DNA of 34,285 nt from a virus. The stretch spans positions 1 through 34,285 of IMG/VR virus record IMGVR_UViG_3300043427_003190, one strand, 5' to 3'. Positions within the stretch are counted from its first letter, which is position 1, and each line of letters begins with the position of its first letter. Below are positions 1 to 4,903 of the stretch, in pieces. Made by a program: the position numbers and the translations under genes. Under the pieces are notes generated by a model, which saw only the letters and a program-made list of their open reading frames with translations, was not told the origin of the DNA and ran no database searches.

Positions 1-1157
1 TGCTGAACGAATTCCAAACCGAACTTGCCGTACTCAAGGGTCGTGTTGATGGTCTGGAGGGTCGTGTTGGAAACTTGGAAGCAACACAATTCTCTACCAC
101 AACTAAACTCAAGGGTGAGGTAAACTTTGTTCTTGGTGGCGTTCCCAGTCTTGAAACCAATGCTGGTGCTGATGTGGGTAATACCGCATTTAACTATGAT
201 GTTCGTCTGAACTTTGATACTTCGTTCACTGGTCAGGATTTACTCCGTACCCGTCTTCGTTCTTCTAACTTCAGCACCGATCCTTTTGCTTCTTCTTCTT
301 CCCTGTTCAAACTGGACAAGGCAGACAACACTACGACCAATAACAATGATACAGTCGTAATTGACCGTTTGTACTATCAGTTCCCTGTGAGTGATAGTGT
401 AACTCTGACTGCCGGTGCTCTGGTTCGTAACACTGAGATGGCATGGGTTCCTTCTGCTTATAAGTCGGAAATCCTTGACTTCTTTGCTGTTGCTGGTGCT
501 CCTGGTGTCTATAACAAGGCAACTGGTGCTGGTGTCGGTGCTCAGTATGTCGGTAAGAACGGTTTCGTTGCTGGTCTGAACTATGTTGCTCAGAACGGTG
601 ATGACACTTCAACTGGTGTATTTGACTCCGATGGTGCTCTGAACTTCCTTGCTCAGGTTGGTTATAAGGCATCTAACTGGGGTGTTGGTGTTGGTTATCG
701 TTACGGTTCTGAGGGCACTCGTCCTCGCACCTACAACGGTCTCCTGGGTGCCTCTGGTGCTCTTGTAGATGGTCAAGAGTCCAATGCCATTGCTCTTAAC
801 GCATACTGGCAACCTTCTGAATCTGGTTGGGTTCCCTCCATCAGTGCTGGTTACGGATATAACTTCGTGAATGGTGCTGTTGGTTCTACTGATGCAACCG
901 ATTCCGATTCCTGGTTCGTTGGTCTTCAGTGGGCAGATGCTTTTGTTGCTGGTAACACCGCTGGTGTTGCTGTTGGACAAGCACCTTCTGCTGAAACCGC
1001 TGGTGTATCTGATGCCACGATGCTTGAGTTCTTCTACAAGTTCCAAGTTACCGACAACATCAGCATCACTCCTGCTCTGTTCTACGTTGAAAACAATCAA
1101 CGTTATCAGGACAGCAGCAAGTGGGGTGGTGTAATCCAGACCAAGTTTACTTTCTGA
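1..1157 (+). CDS. Outer-membrane porin, cyanobacterial Som/iron-uptake type (5' end outside window)
   Basis: The reading frame is open from base 3 and ends with TGA at 1155-1157. The first visible residues form a short heptad-like stretch (LAVLKGRVDGLEGRVGNLEA), which in this family links an N-terminal SLH domain to the barrel; the SLH part and true start lie outside the window. From about codon 30 the protein is a Gly/Ala/aromatic-rich alternating beta pattern typical of a 16-18 strand porin, and it ends in KFTF, a C-terminal Phe as expected for BAM-dependent outer-membrane insertion. The family mediates diffusion of solutes, in some members inorganic iron, across the cyanobacterial outer membrane. 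Codon choice looks richer in G+C than the genes that follow, which suggests acquisition from a host. A terminator lies just downstream. Family call confident; substrate unknown. Confidence 0.85.
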   Translation, partial: LNEFQTELAVLKGRVDGLEGRVGNLEATQFSTTTKLKGEVNFVLGGVPSLETNAGADVGNTAFNYDVRLNFDTSFTGQDLLRTRLRSSNFSTDPFASSSSLFKLDKADNTTTNNNDTVVIDRLYYQFPVSDSVTLTAGALVRNTEMAWVPSAYKSEILDFFAVAGAPGVYNKATGAGVGAQYVGKNGFVAGLNYVAQNGDDTSTGVFDSDGALNFLAQVGYKASNWGVGVGYRYGSEGTRPRTYNGLLGASGALVDGQESNAIALNAYWQPSESGWVPSISAGYGYNFVNGAVGSTDATDSDSWFVGLQWADAFVAGNTAGVAVGQAPSAETAGVSDATMLEFFYKFQVTDNISITPALFYVENNQRYQDSSKWGGVIQTKFTF

Positions 1158-1182
1158 TAGGATACCTACATAAAGTAACTGA

Positions 1183-1206
1183 GGGGGTTGACACAACCCC
1201 CTTTTT
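1183..1206 (+). terminator. Intrinsic terminator after porin gene
   Basis: A perfect 8-bp stem, GGGGGTTG (1183-1190) paired with CAACCCCC (1194-1201), has a 3-nt ACA loop and is followed by five T. It lies 25 bases past the porin stop codon. The loop side also holds the -35 box of the next promoter. Confidence 0.92.
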
Positions 1207-1216
1207 AATGTATTAT
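1188..1216 (+). promoter_or_regulatory. Sigma70-type promoter nested in the porin terminator
   Basis: TTGACA (1188-1193) and TATTAT (1211-1216) are separated by 17 bp. The -35 box lies inside the terminator stem-loop and the T-tract lies in the spacer. Transcription would begin near 1223 and drive the small gene at 1238. TATAAAT overlaps the -10 region but lacks the final A of the phage late box. Confidence 0.7.
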
Positions 1217-1237
1217 AAATCATGAGTTAGGAGGATT

Positions 1238-1393
1238 ATGTCTCTTATTTCCCAACGTGATAGGCAATTGACCATTAAAGCATTGAGTTTTTATCTTGAT
1301 GAATTTGGACCGTTAATGAACCAGGAAGAATGGTTAGAAATTAATGCTCTTATAAATTGGATTAAACTAGAACATTCTAAAAATGAAAATTAA
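1238..1393 (+). CDS. Small hypothetical phage protein (51 aa)
   Basis: A 51-codon ORF starts with ATG six or seven bases after a near-perfect TAGGAGG ribosome-binding site (1228-1234). The product starts MSLISQRDRQ, is mostly helical with an amphipathic C-terminal half (LEINALINWIKLEHSK), and has no signal peptide or membrane segment. I do not recognise a domain. Its stop overlaps the start of the next gene by about 11 bases, so the two are likely translationally coupled. The promoter at 1188-1216 should transcribe it. Confidence 0.75.
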   Translation: MSLISQRDRQLTIKALSFYLDEFGPLMNQEEWLEINALINWIKLEHSKNEN

Positions 1394-1544
1394 TCTCTGG
1401 TATTGTGAGGGTATGAAGCAGTGGCGTTGGACTTTAATCGACGATCATCGTCCTATTGTTAAACAAGAGTCAGGTCAAAGAGAAAATCTTCGTGATGCCA
1501 TGAATGATATTGCCAATACTGTAGAGTATATACTACAATCGTAG
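1383..1544 (+). CDS. Small hypothetical phage protein (53 aa), Trp-rich
   Basis: ATG at 1383 lies within the end of the previous gene, and TAG at 1542 is only six bases before tRNA-Val. The protein starts MKINLWYCEGMKQWRWTLID and ends in an acidic helix. The WY...QWRWTLID stretch looks like a short beta-hairpin. I believe this type of small protein is common in cyanomyoviruses but know no function for it. Overlap with the 51-aa gene supports one small transcript running into the tRNA. Confidence 0.75.
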   Translation: MKINLWYCEGMKQWRWTLIDDHRPIVKQESGQRENLRDAMNDIANTVEYILQS

Positions 1545-1550
1545 TAAATC

Positions 1551-1622
1551 GGGCGATTAACTCAGTGGTAGAGTGCCTCCTTTACACGGAGATGGTCACT
1601 GGTTCAAATCCAGTATCGCCCA
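1551..1622 (+). tRNA. tRNA-Val (UAC)
   Basis: Acceptor arms GGGCGAT and ATCGCCC pair over 7 bp. The anticodon loop TTTACAC carries UAC at 1583-1585, and the T arm contains GGTTCAAATCC. CCA is not encoded. It is a single gene between small phage ORFs rather than part of a tRNA cluster. Confidence 0.95.
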
Positions 1623-1625
1623 TAT

Positions 1626-1633
1626 TATAAATA
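1626..1633 (+). promoter_or_regulatory. T4-type late promoter box
   Basis: An exact TATAAATA followed by CC lies 17 bases before the Dps-like start. By analogy with T4 late transcription (sigma gp55 with sliding clamp), RNA would begin about 6-7 bases downstream, leaving a leader of only about 10 bases with no Shine-Dalgarno. This would make the ferritin a late gene. Confidence 0.65.
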
Positions 1634-1650
1634 CCTAAAAAACTGGTATA

Positions 1651-2088
1651 ATGGAAAAGTTATTTAAAATTCTTTCTGATACTCAAGCAAGTCTTTTTGT
1701 TCTTTTCCAGAAGACCTGGGTATATCATTGGCATATTACTGGACCTGATTTCTATCAAGTTCATACTATGTTTGGTGAGCAATACACAGACTTATTTGAG
1801 GAAATTGACAGAATCTCTGAACATATTCGTTTCCTTGGAGCAAAACCGATTAGTTCACTTTCAAGAGTTGCTGAAGTATCAAGAGTGACTGAAGCAAAAA
1901 GTGGACTTTCTGAAATGGAAATGATTCAAGACCTTTTAGATGATCATAAAAAAGTTGTAGAAATGTTTTCTGAAGCAGCAGAAGTTGCAGAAGAATTAAA
2001 ATCAAGAGGAACTACAAATCTTCTTGATGACCTTAATGAAGCACACGGTAAGTTTATCTGGTTCTTAAGGTCATTTACTGAAAAATAA
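1651..2088 (+). CDS. Dps-like ferritin-superfamily protein
   Basis: The 145-aa protein matches the Dps fold. Trp23, His26 and His28 in WVYHWHITGP, His38, and Asp53/Glu57 in DRISEHIRFLG fall where the inter-subunit ferroxidase ligands (His, His, Asp, Glu) occur, followed by the typical LGAKP turn. Dps dodecamers oxidise Fe(II) with hydrogen peroxide, store iron and protect DNA. The length is near the lower end for the family and there is no basic N-terminal tail for DNA binding, so iron/peroxide detoxification is the more likely role. A late box lies just upstream. The pairing with a peroxiredoxin at 26.7 kb suggests oxidative-stress control during infection. Family call firm; DNA binding doubtful. 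Confidence 0.88.
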   Translation: MEKLFKILSDTQASLFVLFQKTWVYHWHITGPDFYQVHTMFGEQYTDLFEEIDRISEHIRFLGAKPISSLSRVAEVSRVTEAKSGLSEMEMIQDLLDDHKKVVEMFSEAAEVAEELKSRGTTNLLDDLNEAHGKFIWFLRSFTEK

Positions 2089-2106
2089 TTTATTGGATAA
2101 TGAAAA

Positions 2107-2364
2107 ATGGAAAACTTAAGAATAAGATGCCGCTCTTGTGGTAGAGAGTTGGAAGGGCATCCTAGTAAAACTGTAACATGTGGTTGCTCTAATATGGCAA
2201 CTATTCGTGGTGGAGTTATTTCAGCAGTTGACTTATCGCAAGTTGTTATGCTAAACTTTTATAATAATAAATCAAAAACTAATTTTCTTACTAATGAAGA
2301 CATTGCTTGGCAAGAAGCACGTCGTCAACGTAAAGTAAAACGTTTAGATTTTGAAGTCCGTTGA
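2107..2364 (+). CDS. Hypothetical phage protein with CxxC/CxC zinc-ribbon-like N terminus (85 aa)
   Basis: The N-terminal third reads RIRCRSCGRELEGHP then TVTCGCSN, giving Cys8, Cys11, Cys25 and Cys27, a spacing able to bind one zinc. The middle is a short beta region (GGVISAVDLSQVVMLN) and the C terminus is strongly basic (ARRQRKVKRLDFEVR). ATG 2107 is chosen because the upstream ATG at 2100 is in another frame. I recall similar small proteins in marine T4-like phages but know no function; a nucleic-acid or protein adaptor would fit the zinc ribbon plus basic tail. The gene ends 11 bases before tRNA-Ser. Confidence 0.8.
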   Translation: MENLRIRCRSCGRELEGHPSKTVTCGCSNMATIRGGVISAVDLSQVVMLNFYNNKSKTNFLTNEDIAWQEARRQRKVKRLDFEVR

Positions 2365-2375
2365 GGACTTTTATT

Positions 2376-2458
2376 GGAAAGAGTCCGGTTGGTCGAGGAC
2401 ACCGCCTTGAAAGCGGCTGGGGTTAACGCCCTCGCAGGTTCGATTCCTGTTCTTTCCG
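2376..2458 (+). tRNA. tRNA-Ser (UGA)
   Basis: Acceptor arms GGAAAGA and TCTTTCC pair over 7 bp. The anticodon loop CTTGAAA carries UGA at 2408-2410. A long variable arm (CTGGGGTTAACGCCCTC) marks a class II tRNA, and the T arm has GGTTCGATTCC. At 83 nt it is slightly short for tRNA-Ser. CCA is not encoded. Confidence 0.94.
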
Positions 2459-2517
2459 TTTAGAAATACAACAAATTTTTACATTTTCTTAAAGAGTTTT
2501 TTGAATTCAACACATAA

Positions 2518-2545
2518 TTGACAAGTTGAAATTACTCACTAATAT
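2518..2545 (+). promoter_or_regulatory. Probable early promoter
   Basis: TTGACA (2518-2523) and TAATAT (2540-2545) are 16 bp apart in the 113-base gap between tRNA-Ser and the next ORF. The palindrome TTGAATTCAA lies just upstream. Transcription would start about 20 bases before the ATG at 2572. No other structure is clear in this gap. Confidence 0.5.
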
Positions 2546-2571
2546 AACTAGTAGTATTCAACTTTAAGGCT

Positions 2572-2721
2572 ATGGATCAGCACACCTATGATAACTGGGT
2601 GAAGATCAAGGCAACTTTTGAAGCCTCTGGTAAAACAAATAACATGTTCTACAAAAGGGCATGTGAAATTGTCAGGACTAAAAAAGATCCTATGGCAAAG
2701 TTTTTTGGAGATGATAAGTGA
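2572..2721 (+). CDS. Small hypothetical phage protein (49 aa)
   Basis: A 49-codon ORF encodes a basic, helical, soluble protein (MDQHTYDNWVKIKATFEASG start, MAKFFGDDK end). It has the look of a small conserved cyanomyovirus protein that I have seen without function. Its TGA overlaps the ATG of the next gene (TGATG), so the two are probably translated together. No classical ribosome-binding site precedes the ATG; the upstream sequence is AACTTTAAGGCT, with a weak AAGG. Probable early promoter at 2518-2545. Confidence 0.75.
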   Translation: MDQHTYDNWVKIKATFEASGKTNNMFYKRACEIVRTKKDPMAKFFGDDK

Positions 2722-2924
2722 TGGAACCCTTTGATTATGAATATGTGAGTCGTTCAGAAGTTCAGGAGATGATTGATGCAGCAATACGACGACACAACCG
2801 TAATGCTTCTATCATTAGTATGTGCGTCGGTTGGGTGGTTCTTTCTTTATTTGCTGAGGGACTCCTCCGACTAGTGGGTGTTATTCCACCATTATTTCCA
2901 TGGATTAAAATCACTCTAAATTAA
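2721..2924 (+). CDS. Small single-pass membrane protein (67 aa)
   Basis: The start is set at ATG 2721, overlapping the previous stop; a GTG one codon earlier is less likely. The N-terminal half is charged and helical (SRSEVQEMIDAAIRRHNR). Residues of roughly 30-60 (SIISMCVGWVVLSLFAEGLL then VGVIPPLFPW) form one long or two short membrane segments. Function unknown. Membrane peptides of this size are frequent in early accessory regions of cyanophages, where they may alter the host membrane, but that is inference. Confidence 0.7.
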   Translation: MEPFDYEYVSRSEVQEMIDAAIRRHNRNASIISMCVGWVVLSLFAEGLLRLVGVIPPLFPWIKITLN

Positions 2925-2957
2925 TTTTTTTAAACTCCTTATATGAGGACGAGGACG

Positions 2958-3047
2958 ATGAATAAAACTATAATATCTTCAATTTTATTAATCTCTTCTA
3001 TCTCTTTGTTTGTTCAGTGGGGACTCACCCATGCATATCCAAAATAA
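2958..3047 (+). CDS. Very small membrane peptide (29 aa)
   Basis: ATG 2958 follows a purine-rich GAGGACGAGGACG that can serve as a ribosome-binding site. The product is 29 residues: a charged start (MNKTI), one hydrophobic stretch (ISSILLISSISLFVQWGL) and a short THAYPK tail. It resembles a signal peptide without a mature protein or a one-helix membrane peptide. Its last third overlaps the start of the next gene in another frame. It is too short for certainty. Confidence 0.45.
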   Translation: MNKTIISSILLISSISLFVQWGLTHAYPK

Positions 3048-3228
3048 ACAAAAATATAATTTTGCCCTATCATCATTTACTAGAATGTATGGGCACCAAA
3101 AAATTGATTGGTCAATCAAACAGTTTTGTTTAGAGTGGTCTAATTGGGGTGTATACGCCCCTTTAAGCGGTCTTACTGAAGTAGACCAATACTTTTATCA
3201 CGAATATAAAAACTGGAGGGGTAGATGA
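3031..3228 (+). CDS. Small hypothetical protein (65 aa), aromatic-rich
   Basis: The frame is open from a TTG at 3010, but ATG 3031 is preceded by GTGGGGA at a suitable distance and is the likelier start. The product (start MHIQNKQKYNFALSSFTRMY) is soluble and rich in Trp, Tyr and Phe (CLEWSNWGVYAPLSGL, then YFYHEYKNWRGR). No known domain recognised. It ends in an ATGA overlap with the next gene, arguing that both are real and cotranslated. Confidence 0.65.
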   Translation: MHIQNKQKYNFALSSFTRMYGHQKIDWSIKQFCLEWSNWGVYAPLSGLTEVDQYFYHEYKNWRGR

Positions 3229-3341
3229 TTTTTCATATTGTGGAATCTGTACTGGAGAATCAGGTTGGCATCTTTATTATCGGATTGCTCTTGACAGCAC
3301 CGGCAGCATTAGGTATAATGTATATACACCACAATAAATAA
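3225..3341 (+). CDS. Very small membrane protein (38 aa)
   Basis: ATG 3225 overlaps the previous TGA (ATGA). After an amphipathic start (MIFHIVESVLENQ), residues 14-33 (VGIFIIGLLLTAPAALGIMY) form one clear membrane helix, followed by IHHNK. The size resembles single-helix subunits of photosystems or cytochrome b6f, but I cannot align it with PetG, PetM, PsbM or PsbN, so no identity is claimed. The stop lies 8 bases before tRNA-Pro. Confidence 0.6.
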   Translation: MIFHIVESVLENQVGIFIIGLLLTAPAALGIMYIHHNK

Positions 3342-3349
3342 CGGTGTAA

Positions 3350-3423
3350 CGGAGTGTGGCGCAGTTTGGTAGCGCATCCGCTTTGGGAGCGGGCGGTCGT
3401 AGGTTCAAATCCTATCACTCCGA
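3350..3423 (+). tRNA. tRNA-Pro (UGG)
   Basis: Acceptor arms CGGAGTG and CACTCCG pair over 7 bp, with the C1 start typical of bacterial tRNA-Pro. The loop TTTGGGA carries UGG at 3384-3386, and the T arm has GGTTCAAATCC. CCA is not encoded. A 7-bp hairpin follows two bases later. Confidence 0.95.
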
Positions 3424-3425
3424 CT

Positions 3426-3445
3426 TGCCAGTTTCTTCACTGGCA
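3426..3445 (+). terminator. Hairpin directly after tRNA-Pro (weak terminator or processing signal)
   Basis: TGCCAGT (3426-3432) and ACTGGCA (3439-3445) pair perfectly around a TTCTTC loop. There is no T-tract, only CACACTTGACTT, so it may be a 3'-end processing or pausing element. The -35 box of the next promoter begins three bases after the stem. Confidence 0.5.
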
Positions 3446-3448
3446 CAC

Positions 3449-3477
3449 TTGACTTAAAACTCAAATCACACTATAAT
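3449..3477 (+). promoter_or_regulatory. Strong sigma70-type early promoter
   Basis: TTGACT (3449-3454) and a perfect TATAAT (3472-3477) are 17 bp apart. Transcription would start near 3484, leaving a leader of about 17 bases made of repeated ACAAA units and lacking a Shine-Dalgarno. It drives the genes from 3501. Confidence 0.8.
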
Positions 3478-3500
3478 AACAAGGCAAACAAAACAAAACA

Positions 3501-3713
3501 ATGTCTCTGATCACAAAATTCAAGAAAGATGTTAGCACTCTTCGTTGTGCTGCTAATGGTGATTTCTACCTTGATGTAAAGAATCCGAAACTTTATAAAA
3601 AGGTTCGCCGTTTCTATGAAGGATATGGAGTTGTATTTTCGGGTGATCCTTTAGATGACTATGAGATTCTGATGGAATACGTTGCTGCTGATCTTGAGGC
3701 AGTTGAAGTATGA
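3501..3713 (+). CDS. Conserved-type small phage protein (70 aa)
   Basis: The product starts MSLITKFKKDVSTLRCAANG and has alternating short strands and a helix (KLYKKVRRFYEGYGVVF), ending in an acidic tail (YEILMEYVAADLEAVEV). It is soluble and without recognised motifs. It is the first gene after the promoter at 3449-3477 and overlaps the next gene by ATGA. I recall similar early proteins in T4-like cyanophages, function unknown. The unstructured ACAAAACAAAACA leader, with no ribosome-binding site, is notable. Confidence 0.8.
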   Translation: MSLITKFKKDVSTLRCAANGDFYLDVKNPKLYKKVRRFYEGYGVVFSGDPLDDYEILMEYVAADLEAVEV

Positions 3714-3958
3714 CAAAAGTTCTTCTAGAACGCCAGGACTATCGCTTTATTGAAGCAGGTATTCTTGAAATAAATGGTAAACCTGATTATCGTTTGCAAA
3801 AGAAAAATGAATATACTAAACGATGGAATGACATCTATCTTTTTGATAATGGAATGCAATGTTCTCTAGCAATGGAAGACATTGAATATGCTAAATGGTT
3901 AGATCCGGATACAGTCCCTTGTTATATTAAGGATGATGAAGACACGGATGGTCTATAA
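3710..3958 (+). CDS. Hypothetical phage protein (82 aa)
   Basis: ATG 3710 overlaps the preceding stop. The protein (start MTKVLLERQDYRFIEAGILE) looks like a small beta-rich domain (GKPDYRLQKKNEYTKRWNDI, then LFDNGMQCSLAMEDIEYAKW) with an acidic tail (YIKDDEDTDGL). No membrane segment and no known catalytic motif. Cotranscribed with the 70-aa gene from the promoter at 3449-3477. Function unknown. Confidence 0.78.
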   Translation: MTKVLLERQDYRFIEAGILEINGKPDYRLQKKNEYTKRWNDIYLFDNGMQCSLAMEDIEYAKWLDPDTVPCYIKDDEDTDGL

Positions 3959-3984
3959 CAGTACTGGTCGGGAGCAAACCCCTT

Positions 3985-4218
3985 ATGTCAAAGTCTGATT
4001 TATTCAGATACATTGGTAACATTCTTCTCTTATCGGGATATTTTTTCTTGCTTTGGGGAGATTTGAAAATCGGTCTATTTGTTAAATGCATAGGAAATGT
4101 TTTTGTAATTCCCTTTGCTATTAAATATAAGTTTTGGGATATACTTGTTATATGTGGATTTTATGCTGCAATAGAAATTCCTAAACTTATTCAACTTTTC
4201 CTAGTTTCTCAAAACTAG
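3985..4218 (+). CDS. Small membrane protein with about three helices (77 aa)
   Basis: Hydrophobic stretches lie at roughly residues 8-24 (RYIGNILLLSGYFFLLWG), 28-46 (KIGLFVKCIGNVFVIPFAIK) and 50-74 (WDILVICGFYAAIEIPKLIQ), separated by short charged turns, so it is probably an inner-membrane or thylakoid protein. A CGGGAG about 12 bases upstream of the ATG is a weak ribosome-binding site. I recall similar proteins in cyanomyoviruses without function. The last codons form the first of the tandem hairpins described at 4201-4346. Confidence 0.75.
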   Translation: MSKSDLFRYIGNILLLSGYFFLLWGDLKIGLFVKCIGNVFVIPFAIKYKFWDILVICGFYAAIEIPKLIQLFLVSQN

Positions 4219-4346
4219 GTGGTGGAGTCAGTATGACCCCCTTGGGTTTCCAATTTTTCCTTCAAAGAATTGGTGGTGCGGATGGAGGTTACTCCCGCCT
4301 GGTTTCCAATTTCCAGTCAAAGAATTGGTGGCGAGCCTGAGTTACA
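4201..4346 (+). repeat. Tandem hairpin repeats, about 55-bp period, noncoding
   Basis: Stem-loops CTAGTTT/AAACTAG (4201-4218), CCAATT/AATTGG (4250-4273) and CCAATT/AATTGG (4305-4328) occur in series. The last two share GGTTTCCAATTT and TCAAAGAATTGGTGG at a 55-bp offset. Each is followed by GGTGG and a second small hairpin (GTCA-TGAC at 4227-4237; GCGG..GGAG with CTCC-CCGC at 4278-4298; a degenerate one near 4333-4350). No start codon with a ribosome-binding site and no long frame fit the stretch, which ends in the terminator at 4349. It may be a structured leader/trailer RNA or a degenerate repeat; function unknown. Confidence 0.6.
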
Positions 4347-4348
4347 TG

Positions 4349-4377
4349 AGATGGGTTGCATAAACCCATCTTTTTTT
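4349..4377 (+). terminator. Intrinsic terminator before the glycan cluster
   Basis: AGATGGGTT (4349-4357) pairs with AACCCATCT (4363-4371) around GCATA, followed by a run of T to 4377. It closes the 3.5-4.2 kb transcript. The stem-loop also carries the -35 box of the promoter for the glycan cluster. Confidence 0.9.
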
Positions 4378-4384
4378 GTATAAT
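4356..4384 (+). promoter_or_regulatory. Promoter of the glycan cluster, nested in terminator
   Basis: TTGCAT (4356-4361) and TATAAT (4379-4384) are 17 bp apart. Transcription would begin near 4391, about 13 bases before the ATG at 4404. It is the only clear promoter I see for the following 21 kb of tightly packed genes. Confidence 0.7.
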
Positions 4385-4403
4385 AAAGAAAAGTATTTTT
4401 AAT

Positions 4404-4901
4404 ATGAAAATAGGTTTTAATTGTAGTTGCTTCGATCTTTTTCATGCTGGGCATGTCACAATGCTTAAAATGGAGAGGGAGATGTGCGACTATTTAAAGG
4501 TAGCACTCCAGGTTGATCCAACAGTTGATAGGCCTAGTTTAAAAAATAAACCAGTGCAATCAATCTATGAAAGATATGTTCAAGTACAATCGTGCAAGTA
4601 TGTTGATGAGATTCTTGTCTATGACACTGAAGCAGATCTTCTTAATTTAATTAAGACTCAAACTTTTCATATCAGATTTTTGAGTGAAGAATATAAGGAT
4701 ATTGATTTTACAGGAAAACAATATTGTATGGACAATGATATTGAAATTCATTATCATTTAAGGAGACATCAGTATTCTACTACTGAACTTAGAAACAGAG
4801 TTTATGAACTTGAAAAAGCAAAAAGAGAAGAAAACAATATTAAAGATATTAAACAATATTCTCCTGAACTTTTAGAAAAATATTCGCTGAAGCAAAATTA
4901 A
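4404..4901 (+). CDS. Cytidylyltransferase-like protein (TagD/RfaE nucleotidyltransferase fold)
   Basis: An in-frame TTG lies inside the terminator, but ATG 4404 yields the family N terminus MKIGFNCSCFDLFHAGHV, with the HxGH nucleotide-binding signature (His14-Ala-Gly-His17). Near the C terminus YSTTELRNRV stands where the family's ISTT(E/D) motif binds nucleotide. These enzymes join CTP or ATP to small alcohol phosphates such as glycerol-3-phosphate, or activate heptose-1-phosphate. The 165-aa length is somewhat longer than TagD (about 130), the extra being a charged C-terminal helix. As first gene of the cluster it may make a CDP-polyol or similar donor. Substrate not predictable from sequence. 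Confidence 0.82.
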   Translation: MKIGFNCSCFDLFHAGHVTMLKMEREMCDYLKVALQVDPTVDRPSLKNKPVQSIYERYVQVQSCKYVDEILVYDTEADLLNLIKTQTFHIRFLSEEYKDIDFTGKQYCMDNDIEIHYHLRRHQYSTTELRNRVYELEKAKREENNIKDIKQYSPELLEKYSLKQN

Positions 4902-4903
4902 TC

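Noticed and set aside
609-1223. 204-codon minus-strand frame opposite the porin
   Set aside because: No domain, and it spans the porin terminator. The + strand frame has clear porin features and C-terminal Phe.
3334-3340. ATAAATA as a late promoter before tRNA-Pro
   Set aside because: It overlaps the last codons of the 38-aa gene (AATAAATAA) and lacks the following CT of the stronger late boxes. Chance is likely in AT-rich DNA.
3225-3341. 38-aa membrane peptide as a known photosystem or cytochrome b6f subunit
   Set aside because: I compared it from memory with PetG, PetM, PsbM and PsbN and found no convincing alignment, so it is left unnamed.
4219-4346. Additional tRNA or a short protein in the hairpin tract
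   Set aside because: No cloverleaf with a T-arm GGTTCRANYCC could be formed, and the open frames lack starts and are made of the repeats.
4356-4403. Sixteen-codon N-terminal extension of the cytidylyltransferase from TTG 4356
   Set aside because: It runs through the terminator and promoter. The family N terminus begins at ATG 4404.
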